Below are positions 25,278-33,661 of a DNA stretch of 53,060 bases, piece by piece. The position numbers were made by a program, and so were the translations under genes. The stretch spans positions 1-53,060 of the forward strand of contig JACRBC010000093.1 in the NCBI GenBank assembly GCA_016213245.1, read 5' to 3'. The stretch's first letter is position 1, and the number at the start of each line of letters is the position of its first letter. The DNA is from Candidatus Solibacter usitatus. GTDB lineage: Bacteria > Acidobacteriota > Terriglobia > Bryobacterales > Bryobacteraceae. Below the pieces are notes generated by a model. The model was not told the DNA's origin. It made no database searches and saw only the letters and a program-made list of their open reading frames with translations.

Positions 25278-26195
25278 ATGAAGAGAAGAGAGTTCGTGAA
25301 CACTTCGGCGGCCCTCGGAATGAGCGCCGCTCTTACTCAGGCCCAACCGGCTGGCAAGCGGTTGCCGATCCGGAAGGGCATGCTGCTGAGCATGCTCCCA
25401 CGGACCTTGAGCCTCGCGGAACGCTTCCAACTGGCCAAGGACTGCGGCTTCCAGTCGATGGAATGCGGTACCGAGGATAACCCAAAGGTCGCCGAGGAGA
25501 TCAAGGCAGCCAGCGAGAGGGCGGGGCTCCCGATTCACTCGGTGATGAACCGCGATCACTGGCAGTCCCCACTCTCCAGTCCCAATCCCGAGCTTGTGGA
25601 CAAGAGCGTCAAGGGCATGATCACCAGCCTGGACAACGCCCAACTCTGGGGCGCCAGCGTCGTGCTGCTGGTCCCGGCGGTGGTCAACGCCGAGGTGAGC
25701 TATGGCGACGCCTGGAAACGGTCGTTTGAAGTGATCTCCAAGAGGCTGGCGCCGGAAGCCGCGCGGCGCAAGGTGGTCATCGGCATCGAGGAGGTCTGGA
25801 ACAAGTTCTTACTGAGCCCTCTGGAGATGGCCCACTACGTGGACTCCTTCAAGAGCCCCTGGGTAAAGGCCTACTTCGACGTGGGCAACATGGTGCTCTA
25901 CGGCTTCCCGCAGGATTGGATCAGGACGCTCGGCAGCCGCATCGTCAAAGTCCACCTGAAGGACTTCGGCTGGAAGAACTACACGTTCACCCCCGACGGC
26001 CAAAGCAAGCCGGTGCGCAAGCGCGTGCCGGAGTTTGTCAACCTGCGCGACGGCGACATCGACTGGAAAGCGGTGCACCAGGCGCTGGCCGACATCGGCT
26101 ATAAGGGAGACGCCACGGTGGAGGTCAGCGGCGGCGACGCCGAGTATCTCAAGGACCTGAGCCGGCGCGTGGACCTCATTCTCGAAGGAGCCTAG
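25278..26195 (+). CDS. Sugar phosphate isomerase/epimerase-like TIM barrel, Tat-exported
   Basis: The product has 305 residues. The N-terminus MKRREFVNTSAALGMSAALT is a Tat-type signal (KRREF). The rest is an AP-endonuclease-2/xylose-isomerase-like barrel with metal ligands in HSVMNRDHW, GIEEVWNKFLLSP, YFDVGNMVLYG, VKVHLKDFGW and VEVSGGD. This matches the hydroxypyruvate isomerase/L-xylulose 3-epimerase group that is abundant in Solibacter-like genomes. The substrate cannot be read from the sequence. ATG at 25278 is chosen because the signal peptide starts there. It is followed after 25 bases by sppA. Confidence 0.85.
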   Translation: MKRREFVNTSAALGMSAALTQAQPAGKRLPIRKGMLLSMLPRTLSLAERFQLAKDCGFQSMECGTEDNPKVAEEIKAASERAGLPIHSVMNRDHWQSPLSSPNPELVDKSVKGMITSLDNAQLWGASVVLLVPAVVNAEVSYGDAWKRSFEVISKRLAPEAARRKVVIGIEEVWNKFLLSPLEMAHYVDSFKSPWVKAYFDVGNMVLYGFPQDWIRTLGSRIVKVHLKDFGWKNYTFTPDGQSKPVRKRVPEFVNLRDGDIDWKAVHQALADIGYKGDATVEVSGGDAEYLKDLSRRVDLILEGA

Positions 26196-26220
26196 GCCCG
26201 CGCCTGTCGAATCACTTGCC

Positions 26221-27954
26221 ATGAAAAAGTTCCTGCTGGGTATTCTGGCCGGCATCATCATCGCCGGTGTGTCTGGCGTTGTGATCTTCTTTGCCGCCTG
26301 GAGATTCGCGCGCAAACCGCCGGAACCGCCAAAGGCTGCGTGGATGACGCTACGCCTGGAGGGAGAACTGCCCGAAGCCGCGCCGCCGTCGGTGCCGCTG
26401 CCGGCGTTTGAAGACCGCTCGCCGATGACCGTGGCCGAGGTGTGGAGCGTGTTGCGGCGCGCCGCCCGCGACCAGCACATCAAAGGCGTCATGGTGAAGC
26501 CACGTGGGCTCGCCGTGGGCTGGGCCAAGCTGGACGAGATCAGGCAGGGCATGGAAGCTGTGCGGAAGGCGGGCAAACCCGTCTATGTCTGGCTCTCCTC
26601 CCCCGGCACACGGGAATACTACGTCGCCACCGCGGCGGACCGCGTGTTCCTCTCCCCCGAGGACCTGCTGGACATGAAGGGGATGCGCATCGAGGCGGCG
26701 TACTTCAAGGGCACGCTGGACAAACTCGGCGTGGAAGTCGAGGTGGAGCATGTCGGCCGCTACAAGGACGCCGGCGATATCTTCACGCGCACCGGCATGA
26801 GTCCGGAGACGAAGGAGGCCTTAAACTCGATCCTCGACGATCTCTTCCCCCGGCTGTGCGAGGCCATTGGAAAAGCCCGCAAGATGGAGCCCGCCAAGGT
26901 CCGCGCGCTGATGGATGAAGGACCCTTCCTGGCGCCGCAGGCCAGGGACAAGGGGCTGGTGGATGAGTTGGCCTATGAGCGCGCCGCCAATAAGCAACTG
27001 GCGGACAAGGCGCATGTGGAAGAACACCAGGTCATCTCGGCCAGGGACTTTCTGCGGAGCGCTGGAGAGTCCGGCCGCAAGACCCGGAACCTGGCTTTCC
27101 TCGTCGCCCAGGGCGACATCCTGCGCGGCGCCTCGGCCGACCTGTTTGGCGAGGAGCGCAGTATCAGTCCCCGTCCCATGGCCGCTCACATGCGCCGCAT
27201 CGCCGACGACCCCTCCATCCGCGGAGTGATCGTTCGCGTCGACTCACCCGGCGGCGATGCTATCGCCTCGGACGAGATCCTCGACGAGATGAAGAAACTG
27301 TCGAAGAAGAAGCCGCTGGTCATCTCCATGTCCGACGTCGCGGCCTCCGGCGGCTACTACATCTCGATGACCGGTGACCCGGTGGTGGCTTACCCGGCAA
27401 CGTTGACCGGCTCCATCGGCGTCATCTACGGCAAGGTGAACCTGAAGGGACTGTACACCAAGCTCGGCGTTTCCAAGGAGATCCTGAAGCGTGGGCGATT
27501 CGCCGATATCGACTCCGACTACCAGAAGCTCAGCCCGGAGGGCCGCGCCAAGCTGCGCGAATCGCTTGATTTCATCTATAGCGGCTTCCTGAAGCGGGTT
27601 GCCGATGGGAGGAAGAAAACACCCGCGCAGATCGACCCGCTGGCTCAGGGACGCGTCTGGCTGGGCTCGCAGGCCAAGGAACGGGAACTGGTGGATGAGC
27701 TCGGCGGGCTGGACAAGGCCGTTGATCTGCTCAGAGGCCGGGCGGGAATTGGCAAGGACGAGGCTGTGCGCCTAGTGCTCTTCCCGGGGCGGAGGAGCAT
27801 GTGGGACCAGCTCTTCGCGCGGTCCGAACCTCAGGAAGGCTCGGCGCCTTCGGGCGAAGCCTCTATGCTGTTCCGCGAATTGCCCTCAGGCGTGGCGCCC
27901 TGGCTGCAGGGCGGGATTCTCCGCGTCATGCCCTACCGCCTGGAAATCCGCTGA
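26221..27954 (+). CDS. sppA: Signal peptide peptidase SppA, long (67K) form
   Basis: SppA degrades cleaved signal peptides in the membrane. The 577-residue protein has one N-terminal anchor (FLLGILAGIIIAGVSGVVIFF) and two tandem S49 domains, as in the E. coli enzyme. The catalytic Lys lies in the first half (VGRYKDAGDIFTRTG, about residue 183). The nucleophilic Ser lies in the second half (DVAASGGYYISM, about residue 376), preceded by RVDSPGGDAIASDEI. The length fits the long form. It converges on the sigma factor gene with only six bases between the stops and no visible terminator. Confidence 0.93.
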   Translation: MKKFLLGILAGIIIAGVSGVVIFFAAWRFARKPPEPPKAAWMTLRLEGELPEAAPPSVPLPAFEDRSPMTVAEVWSVLRRAARDQHIKGVMVKPRGLAVGWAKLDEIRQGMEAVRKAGKPVYVWLSSPGTREYYVATAADRVFLSPEDLLDMKGMRIEAAYFKGTLDKLGVEVEVEHVGRYKDAGDIFTRTGMSPETKEALNSILDDLFPRLCEAIGKARKMEPAKVRALMDEGPFLAPQARDKGLVDELAYERAANKQLADKAHVEEHQVISARDFLRSAGESGRKTRNLAFLVAQGDILRGASADLFGEERSISPRPMAAHMRRIADDPSIRGVIVRVDSPGGDAIASDEILDEMKKLSKKKPLVISMSDVAASGGYYISMTGDPVVAYPATLTGSIGVIYGKVNLKGLYTKLGVSKEILKRGRFADIDSDYQKLSPEGRAKLRESLDFIYSGFLKRVADGRKKTPAQIDPLAQGRVWLGSQAKERELVDELGGLDKAVDLLRGRAGIGKDEAVRLVLFPGRRSMWDQLFARSEPQEGSAPSGEASMLFRELPSGVAPWLQGGILRVMPYRLEIR

Positions 27955-27960
27955 GCGACC

Positions 27961-28797
27961 TTAGAAAGCCTGGCTGGAGGTGATGCCCTTGGACTGCAAG
28001 ACCACGGCCATCTTCTCGAGCGCCGATTTGTGGATCTGTGAGACACGGCTCTCGTTGATCCCGAGGATGCCGCCGATCTCCTTCATGGTCATCTCGTTGG
28101 TGTAGTAGAGAACCACGACTTTCTTGTAGCGTTCCGGCAGGACGGCCATGGCTACTTCCAGCTTCTCCTTCAATTGCACGCGGGCGCACATGGAGTCCGG
28201 TTGCGACTCGGGCTTGCCGGGGAATTCCGGGGCCGGCAGATCCTCGTGCTCCGGGGCGCGCGTGGAGGCCGAGATCAGGCCGACATTGCGCAGGTCCAGA
28301 GCCATCTGCCGCCAGCGGGTGACGTCGACTCCCATCTTCTCGGCCAGTTCGGCTTCGGTAGGCTGGCGCTGCAGAGCCGTGCAGAGGTCGCGGGTGATCT
28401 GCTCCACCTGCTTGTGGCGCCGGCGCAGATCGCGGGAGGCCCAGTCGAGCTGCCGCAGGCTGTCAAGGATCGCACCCTTGATGCGGTGCTTGGCGTAGCT
28501 CGGGAAGACCACCTTCTTGTCCGGATTGTACTTCGTGGCAGCGTCGAACAGTCCAAGAATGCCGGCGTGGACCAGGTCGTCGAGTTCGACGTGAACCGGA
28601 AGACTCTCATGCACACGAACCGCGATGGCCTTGACCAATGACAAATGCTCCATCACCACCCGATCGCGCCGCTCCTGGTTGCTCTCAACGGGCGTCCGAG
28701 TTTTGCTTGCCTTGCGCTCCCGAGTTTCATCCTGATGCCGGATCTGTTTCTGGCCGCTCTGCCTCGCCAACACGGTGGCCGTCGCTCTGGCTGCCAT
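27961..28797 (-). CDS. RNA polymerase sigma factor, FliA/WhiG-type (sigma-70 group 3)
   Basis: The 278-residue product has region 2 (MEHLSLVKAIAVRVHESLPV, DDLVHAGILGLFDAATKYNP, then FPSYAKHRIKGAILDSLRQL), region 3 (QRQPTEAELAEKMGVDVTRW) and region 4 (LPERYKKVVVLYYTNEMTMK, then INESRVSQIHKSALEKM). The start is ATG at 28797, seven bases after AAGGAG. The frame stays open far upstream (to 29262), but that part has poor coding character and many hairpins, so it is read as leader. No flagellar genes occur here; such factors also control envelope stress or sporulation-like programmes in non-motile groups, so the regulon is unknown. Confidence 0.88.
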   Translation of the reverse strand: MAARATATVLARQSGQKQIRHQDETRERKASKTRTPVESNQERRDRVVMEHLSLVKAIAVRVHESLPVHVELDDLVHAGILGLFDAATKYNPDKKVVFPSYAKHRIKGAILDSLRQLDWASRDLRRRHKQVEQITRDLCTALQRQPTEAELAEKMGVDVTRWRQMALDLRNVGLISASTRAPEHEDLPAPEFPGKPESQPDSMCARVQLKEKLEVAMAVLPERYKKVVVLYYTNEMTMKEIGGILGINESRVSQIHKSALEKMAVVLQSKGITSSQAF

Positions 28798-29139
28798 AAC
28801 CCTCTCCTTCGCCTCACTACTCTCTAGTGGGCCCGCCTGGGGACCCTTCCCAGGTTCCTCGCCGTCTTCTCTGTTGGAGGACTTTGCTGAGTTCCCTGTC
28901 TCCGACAGGCTGGACCGACTTCGCATCGGCTTGCCTGCCACTCCTGCTAAGGCAAATGGGTGGCCATTCTGGCAGCGACTCAGGTTTTCGCCTGAGTATC
29001 CCTCCCCATCGGCGTCAACTGTCAGATTCTTTAGGCTCTTTTGCGAGAGCGTGCCGGTTGACCCCCGGAGCCCCCGCTGGGGCCAGCAAGTGACCGGCAG
29101 AGGTGTTTTTCTCGTTTTGGCGGCGCCGGCGCCCTTCAT
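28798..29139 (-). ncRNA. Long, highly structured 5' leader of the sigma factor gene (unclassified RNA)
   Basis: Read on the minus strand, several perfect helices follow one another. GTCAAC/GTTGAC (29057-29062 with 29014-29019) encloses GCTCT/AGAGC (29046-29050 with 29035-29039). ACTCAGG/CCTGAGT (28991-28997 with 28978-28984) has a CGAAAA loop. CTGCCA/TGGCAG (28970-28975 with 28935-28940) encloses AATGG/CCATT. CCTGTC/GACAGG lies at 28904-28909 with 28895-28900, and CCTGGG/CCCAGG at 28849-28854 with 28836-28841. The alternative TTGCC/GGCAA pairing (28951-28955 with 28931-28935) would compete with one helix. No known riboswitch core was recognised. An ATG with a GAGGAG site at 29139 means an N-terminally extended protein cannot be fully excluded. 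Confidence 0.45.
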
Positions 29140-29289
29140 GGCCTCTCTCCTCATCCAAGCTGGAACGCGCAGTTTCAGTTCGGAACAAATATTGCCCTCA
29201 ACAGTGGTTCGGATCGGATTTTCAATCCTCTCATCGGCTGATCGTACCCCCTTTATCCGCATTTCCCACTAGACGATGTTGCTCAGTGG

Positions 29290-29313
29290 CCGGTCTGAAA
29301 ACACCTAGACCGG
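29290..29313 (-). terminator. Stem-loop after the fabZ-to-tonB operon
   Basis: A perfect seven-base stem CCGGTCT/AGACCGG closes a ten-base loop, about 50 bases beyond the stop of the last gene of the operon. A continuous T-tract is missing, so it may only be a transcript 3'-end stabiliser. Confidence 0.35.
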
Positions 29314-29361
29314 GAGTCAGTCGGAGAGGGGGGAGGGAATGGAGAAGAGGGCCGGCGGAGG

Positions 29362-29529
29362 CTACTTCAGTTCCTCGCGGCGGACCGCGATCCAGCTCTT
29401 CAAAGCCAGCGCCAGCAACAGGATAAGCACCATCCAGCGCAAAGCGCCGTCGAGCGTCAGCCAGGCGGCGATGCCGATGACGGTGTAGGCCACGAGGGCG
29501 TGACGGAGGCGGCGCCGGATGGGCATCAT
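29362..29529 (-). CDS. Small basic membrane protein, last gene of the lpx/tonB operon
   Basis: The product has 54 or 55 residues (two adjacent ATG codons at 29529 and 29526, preceded by GGGAGG). It starts with a strongly basic leader (MPIRRRLRHALVAYT) and has two hydrophobic stretches (VIGIAAWLTLDGAL and WMVLILLLALALKSWI) and a charged end (AVRREELK). It begins ten bases after the tonB-like stop, so it is probably translated from the same mRNA. No family is recognised; a small accessory subunit is a guess from position. Confidence 0.6.
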   Translation of the reverse strand: MMPIRRRLRHALVAYTVIGIAAWLTLDGALRWMVLILLLALALKSWIAVRREELK

Positions 29530-29539
29530 CCTCCCTATC

Positions 29540-30613
29540 CTATCGTGGAAGGTTGTAGGTGAATACGAGCTGCAGCCGGATCTCAGGTCCGCGGAACTCG
29601 CCCGGCAGCGGCGGGAATGGATGGGAGGCGCTGATGCCGGCAACGGCGGCGCGGTCCAGCGCTTCGGCGCCCGAGGGCATGGCGATGACCAGTTTCGGCA
29701 CACGGCCCGTCCGGTCAATGGAGAACTGGATCGCCACCCGGCCCTGCCTCCCAAAACGCGCGCTCTCCGGGAAGACCGATTGCCAGTTGCGCTTCACCGA
29801 GGCCAGAACCTGGATCAGATAAGGCCTGAAATCAGTACCTTGCGGGTCGCTGAGCAATTCAAGAGAGCTCGCGTTACGTTGCGGCGACTGGTTCTGGACG
29901 ATTCCTTCGCTGATGCCGCCCCCACCCCCCCCGCCAACGTCGCCGACCGTTAGGCCGCGTCCACCGCCGCCGCGGGAAACCGCTCTTACCGCCTCATCAA
30001 CCGACGCCTTGGGCGGAGCAATGGCCGCCGCTCCCACTCCCCTGGCGCCGGAGGGCAAACCCTGCGTACCGCCAACCTTTTCAAAGGGATTGGCCAACTT
30101 CGGCTGCTCTGGCGGAGGGGCGCTGGCAAGCCGGGAAGCCAGCTCGCCGGGCGCATCGGGCAGACCCTGTGGCGCCTCCAGCTTCGGCACTTCGATCGCC
30201 GGCATCTGCTGTGGCGCCGCTGAGGGGGGTTGAGGAGGGATAAACACTTTCCCAGGAGGGGCTTGGATCGGTTGGACCACCTGGGGCCGGCTCAGCAGAG
30301 CCGCCATATCCACCTCGGTCACCGGTTTGGTACGTTGTGCCTCTTTTTGAGTCAGCCTGAACTCCCTCAAGTTCGGTGGAGCGACCAGTGGCGTCGGGCG
30401 TCCAAACTGGATTCGCAGGTCGCCTATCCGCTCACCGCCGCCCGAACCCGACGGTGCGTTCAGCGCGAAGAGAATAAGAAGAAGGTGGACCCCGATGGAG
30501 CCGGCCGCGGCCCGGCCGATGCGCGGCGCCAAGCCGGCCTCAGGCGCCTGGTCCAGCAGCAGCCTCAGGCTCTCCTGGTCCCCGTGCCAATAGCGCTGAA
30601 AGTCCTCGAGCAT
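29540..30613 (-). CDS. TonB-family energy transducer
   Basis: The product has 357 residues. A short cytoplasmic N-terminus is followed by one membrane helix (GSIGVHLLLILFALNAP, about 38-55). A long Pro/Ala/Gly-rich periplasmic spanner follows, with a poly-Gly run encoded by tracts of eight C. The C-terminal TonB domain is FRPYLIQVLASVKRNWQSVF, then GRVAIQFSIDRTGRVPKLVI and a final LQLVFTYNLPR. It would transmit energy to outer-membrane receptors, but no ExbB/ExbD or receptor gene is in the window. It starts 18 bases after the Gfo/Idh gene, in the lipid A operon. Confidence 0.85.
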   Translation of the reverse strand: MLEDFQRYWHGDQESLRLLLDQAPEAGLAPRIGRAAAGSIGVHLLLILFALNAPSGSGGGERIGDLRIQFGRPTPLVAPPNLREFRLTQKEAQRTKPVTEVDMAALLSRPQVVQPIQAPPGKVFIPPQPPSAAPQQMPAIEVPKLEAPQGLPDAPGELASRLASAPPPEQPKLANPFEKVGGTQGLPSGARGVGAAAIAPPKASVDEAVRAVSRGGGGRGLTVGDVGGGGGGGISEGIVQNQSPQRNASSLELLSDPQGTDFRPYLIQVLASVKRNWQSVFPESARFGRQGRVAIQFSIDRTGRVPKLVIAMPSGAEALDRAAVAGISASHPFPPLPGEFRGPEIRLQLVFTYNLPR

Positions 30614-30631
30614 CGAGTGGAGGCGGTGTAC

Positions 30632-31600
30632 CTACCTGATAGACGCTTCGGCCAGCGACCTGGCTACCACCTGGCCGTGAGCTTCGATCTTGTCCATGAT
30701 GATTTGCGCCAGTTCCAGGGCGGCGGCGGCCGCTTCGCCGTCCACCGCGGGGCGCGAACGGCTGGCTACGCATTCCAGAAAGGCGTCCAACTGCCGCTTC
30801 AGCGGCTCCTCTTTGGCGACGGTTTGCGGCATCAGCCGGACCTGCCGGGCCTCGTCTACGCCGATGGCGAAGCACTCCTGCTTGGCGTAGTCCACCGAAA
30901 CGTATTGCCGCGGCTGGAAGAAGCGCAGCTTGCGCACGCGCTCGGTCGAAACGCGCGAGGCGGTCAGGTTGGCGATGCACCCGCCTGGAAATGCCAGCCG
31001 GACGTTGGCGATATCCGCCTTGCCGGAAAGCACGGGGATGCCGGCGGCGTGGATCTCCTCCGGCATTCTGCCGGTCATCGCCAGCAGAATGTCCAGGTCG
31101 TGGATCATGAGGTCGGCCACGACGTCGACGTCCAGGCTGCGGGGCGAGAAGACGCTCAGCCGGTGGATTTCGTAAAACAGCGGCAGCGTGATCAGCTTCA
31201 TGGCCGCCTCGACCGCCGGGTTGAAGCGCTCCAGGTGGCCCACCTGCAGGATGCGGCCGTGGCGGCGGGCGTCGACGATCATGTCGTGCGCCTCGGCGGT
31301 GGTGACGGCGATGGGTTTCTCAACCAACACATCGAGTCCGGCGTCGAGCAGGCGGCAGGTGACTTCCCTGTGGGCGCTGGTGGGAACGGCCACAATGGCC
31401 GCCTGGGCATGCCCGGCCAGTTCTTCCAGCGACTCATAGGCGCGGCAGCCGAACTCCTGGGCGGCGGCCCGGGCGCGGTCCCGGTCGAGATCGAAGACTC
31501 CGGCCAGTTCGGCGTGGCCTGTTTCGCGGATCACCCGCAGGTGGTTTCTGCCAAAGACACCCGCTCCGGCGACTGCCACGCGGGGTAGTACATCACTCAT
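30632..31600 (-). CDS. Gfo/Idh/MocA oxidoreductase, candidate UDP-GlcNAc 3-dehydrogenase (GnnA-like)
   Basis: The product has 322 residues. The Rossmann motif VAVAGAGVFGRNHLRVIRE, the catalytic VEKPIAVT Lys block and a C-terminal alpha/beta domain (VGHLERFNPAV, VVADLMIHDLDILLAM, IANVRLAFPGGCIANLTASR) place it in this family. Its start overlaps the lpxI stop (ATGA). Members sitting between lpxA and lpxB include GnnA, which oxidises the 3-hydroxyl of UDP-GlcNAc so that the aminotransferase GnnB can make the 3-amino sugar of amide-linked lipid A. The position supports this reading, but no GnnB-like gene is present, so the substrate is inferred. Confidence 0.8.
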   Translation of the reverse strand: MSDVLPRVAVAGAGVFGRNHLRVIRETGHAELAGVFDLDRDRARAAAQEFGCRAYESLEELAGHAQAAIVAVPTSAHREVTCRLLDAGLDVLVEKPIAVTTAEAHDMIVDARRHGRILQVGHLERFNPAVEAAMKLITLPLFYEIHRLSVFSPRSLDVDVVADLMIHDLDILLAMTGRMPEEIHAAGIPVLSGKADIANVRLAFPGGCIANLTASRVSTERVRKLRFFQPRQYVSVDYAKQECFAIGVDEARQVRLMPQTVAKEEPLKRQLDAFLECVASRSRPAVDGEAAAAALELAQIIMDKIEAHGQVVARSLAEASIR

Positions 31601-32412
31601 GCTTCCTCCGGCTGGTAACCGATGATGGAGATCTGCCGGCTGGCGGCAAGCGAGAGCATCTCATCCTTGTCCAGCAGCAGTGTACGGCCGGCATCGACGG
31701 CGAGAGCGGTAGTTCCGGTCTCGGCCATGGTGCGGATGGTACCCGGTCCGGCCACGGGCACGTCGAACAATAGATGTTTGCGGCGGCGGGAAACTTTGAC
31801 CAGCCGTAGCGGGCGGCCATTCACCAGCGACGCGGCGCGCCGCAGCATGGCGTCGGTTCCCTCCATGGCCTCCACGGCCACGCAGGCGCGCTCGCTGACG
31901 GCCACGCTCTGGCCGATGTCGAAGCCCGCCAGCGCGCCGCCCACGCGGCGACCGTAATCGATGTCCTCGCGCTCGTCTTCATCCGGCTTGCGTGCGCTGA
32001 TGACGCCTTCCGGCGCCAGCAGGGGCTTCAGCAGGAGTGTGGAGTCGGTCAGCCGGATGCCCTCCTCCTCCAGAACCTTCTGCACGCCGCCGATCAGCGC
32101 GTCGGTGTTGCGCGCCGGCAGCGACATCAGCAGCTTGAACAGGCGCCAGTCCGGCTTCAACGAGCTGAACAGCGACGTGTGCTTCACCTGTCCGGCCATC
32201 ACCACCTCGGTGATCCGCTCTTCGTGCAGGATCTCGATCAGCCTGCCCAGTTCCGCGATCGTGATCCAGTAGCACTTCGACCCAAGCTGTTCCACTTCGG
32301 CCGGTGCGTTGCCCTTCAGCGCGATCACCACCACCTCGTGGCCCAACTGCCGCGCTGTCTCCAGCGCCAGGATGGGGAAGCGGCTGCTGCCGGCGATGAG
32401 TCCGTATCTCAC
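31597..32412 (-). CDS. lpxI: UDP-2,3-diacylglucosamine pyrophosphatase LpxI
   Basis: The product has 271 residues with the LpxI (DUF1009) pattern: RYGLIAGSSRFPILALETAR at the start, MAGQVKHTSLF, LPARNTDALIGGVQKVLEEE, LLAPEGVISARKPDEDE and DVPVAGPGTIRTMAETGTTA at the end. LpxI cleaves UDP-2,3-diacylglucosamine to lipid X, replacing LpxH. The start is GTG at 32412 in a GTGA overlap with the lpxA stop, so the genes are translationally coupled; a longer in-frame reading to 32547 runs inside lpxA and is rejected. lpxB does not follow here, and its place is taken by the Gfo/Idh gene. Confidence 0.92.
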   Translation of the reverse strand: MRYGLIAGSSRFPILALETARQLGHEVVVIALKGNAPAEVEQLGSKCYWITIAELGRLIEILHEERITEVVMAGQVKHTSLFSSLKPDWRLFKLLMSLPARNTDALIGGVQKVLEEEGIRLTDSTLLLKPLLAPEGVISARKPDEDEREDIDYGRRVGGALAGFDIGQSVAVSERACVAVEAMEGTDAMLRRAASLVNGRPLRLVKVSRRRKHLLFDVPVAGPGTIRTMAETGTTALAVDAGRTLLLDKDEMLSLAASRQISIIGYQPEEA

Positions 32413-33185
32413 TTGATGAACCCGCGCCTGGCTGAGCGGATGAATTCGACCAACTCGTCCACCTCCCGGCCCGGCGGCACCTCGGCCTGAATCTGTTCCA
32501 GCGCCTGCGAAGTGTTCAGCGTCTCGCTCGCCAGCAGCCGGAAGCACTTGTTGAGATGGTCGATCGTCTCCGCCTCAAAGCCGCGGCGCTTCAATCCCAC
32601 CTTGTTGGCGCCATAGACCTTGGATTCGCGCGGCGTCACGGTCATGGAAAACGGCAGCACGTCCCGCGTCAACACGCTGTAGCCGCCGACGAACGCATGC
32701 CGGCCGATGCGGCAGAACTGGTGGACCCCGGAGAACGCCTCGATGATGACGTAGTCCTCGATGGTGACGTGCCCGGCCAGGGTCACGGCGTTGCCCAGAA
32801 TGCAGTTGCTGCCGATGCGGGCGTCATGGGCGATGTGCGTGTAGGCCATCAGCAGGTTGTCGTCGCCGATCGAGGTGAGCGCGCCCCCGCCCTCGGTTCC
32901 GCGGTGGATGGTGACGAACTCCCGGATCTTGTTGCGCGACCCGATGCGTGTTTCAGCCCGCTCGTCGTGGTACTTCAGGTCCTGCGAGGCCACGCCGACG
33001 CTGGCGTAAGGGTAGAAGAGGTTGTCCTCGCCGATCCAGGTGGGCCCCTCGATGTAGAGGTGGGCCATCAGGCGCGTGCGGGCGCCGATCTCGACCTCGG
33101 CGCCGATCACGCAGAACGGGCCGATGTCGGCTTCGGGATGGATCCGGGCCGCGGGATCGATGATCGCGGTCGGGTGGATCGGCAT
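32409..33185 (-). CDS. lpxA: UDP-N-acetylglucosamine O-acyltransferase LpxA
   Basis: The product has 258 residues. Hexapeptide repeats form the left-handed beta helix (for example IHPTAIIDPAARIHPEADIG, then CILGNAVTLAGHVTIEDYVI with the catalytic His), and an alpha-helical C-terminal part includes GANKVGLKRRGFEAETI. LpxA adds the first R-3-hydroxyacyl chain to UDP-GlcNAc, or UDP-GlcNAc3N where that is made, in the cytoplasm. It starts five bases after fabZ and overlaps lpxI. Confidence 0.95.
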   Translation of the reverse strand: MPIHPTAIIDPAARIHPEADIGPFCVIGAEVEIGARTRLMAHLYIEGPTWIGEDNLFYPYASVGVASQDLKYHDERAETRIGSRNKIREFVTIHRGTEGGGALTSIGDDNLLMAYTHIAHDARIGSNCILGNAVTLAGHVTIEDYVIIEAFSGVHQFCRIGRHAFVGGYSVLTRDVLPFSMTVTPRESKVYGANKVGLKRRGFEAETIDHLNKCFRLLASETLNTSQALEQIQAEVPPGREVDELVEFIRSARRGFIK

Positions 33186-33189
33186 GCTT

Positions 33190-33651
33190 CTATTCCTGCG
33201 GCGGCACGCCCGGTTTCGGCTTGTCGGCCAGTTTGCACATCACGATACCCTCGGCCACCACCACCCCGTTGACCGTGGCCGTGCCCTGCATCTTCACGAT
33301 GCTGGCCTTCTTCTTGAGCGTCTTGCACTCGATCAGCAGCGTGTCGCCCGGCAGCACCGGGCGGCGGAACTTGGCCTCTTCGATGGAGGCGAACAGCACC
33401 AGTTTGTTCTTGCGGTCCGGCACGTTCATCAGCACCAGGATGCCGCCCACTTGAGCCATTGCCTCGATGATCAGCACGCCGGGCATGACCGGATAGTCGG
33501 GGAAGTGGCCGGCGAAGAACGGTTCGTTGGCCGTGACGTTCTTCAACGCGACGATGCGCTCCTCCTCCATTTCCAGAACCCGGTCCACCAGCAACATGGG
33601 GTAGCGGTGCGGCAGAATGTCGCGAATATCGATGTTTTCGAAGGTTGCCAT
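33190..33651 (-). CDS. fabZ: 3-hydroxyacyl-ACP dehydratase FabZ
   Basis: The product has 153 residues of hotdog fold, starting DIRDILPHRYPMLLVDRVLE. The active site is FFAGHFPDYPVMPGVLIIEA with His 49 and Glu 63. FabZ dehydrates 3-hydroxyacyl-ACP for fatty acid synthesis and so competes with LpxA for substrate, which is why the two genes are usually adjacent. It is the first gene of the operon, and its start is 24 bases from the divergent M20 peptidase gene. Confidence 0.95.
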   Translation of the reverse strand: MATFENIDIRDILPHRYPMLLVDRVLEMEEERIVALKNVTANEPFFAGHFPDYPVMPGVLIIEAMAQVGGILVLMNVPDRKNKLVLFASIEEAKFRRPVLPGDTLLIECKTLKKKASIVKMQGTATVNGVVVAEGIVMCKLADKPKPGVPPQE

Positions 33652-33661
33652 CGGAAAACGC

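Noticed and set aside
28800..29110. Leader of the sigma gene as a c-di-GMP-I (GEMM) riboswitch
   Set aside because: The conserved GGCAAACC and GGGACGCAAAGC strings are absent. Only generic hairpins with A-rich loops are present.
29140..29262. N-terminal extension of the sigma factor to 29262
   Set aside because: The extra residues have no sigma-family similarity, and a strong Shine-Dalgarno sequence sits at the internal ATG 28797.
32413..32547. Upstream extension of lpxI
   Set aside because: It lies wholly inside lpxA in another frame. The GTGA overlap at 32409-32412 gives the expected LpxI N-terminus.
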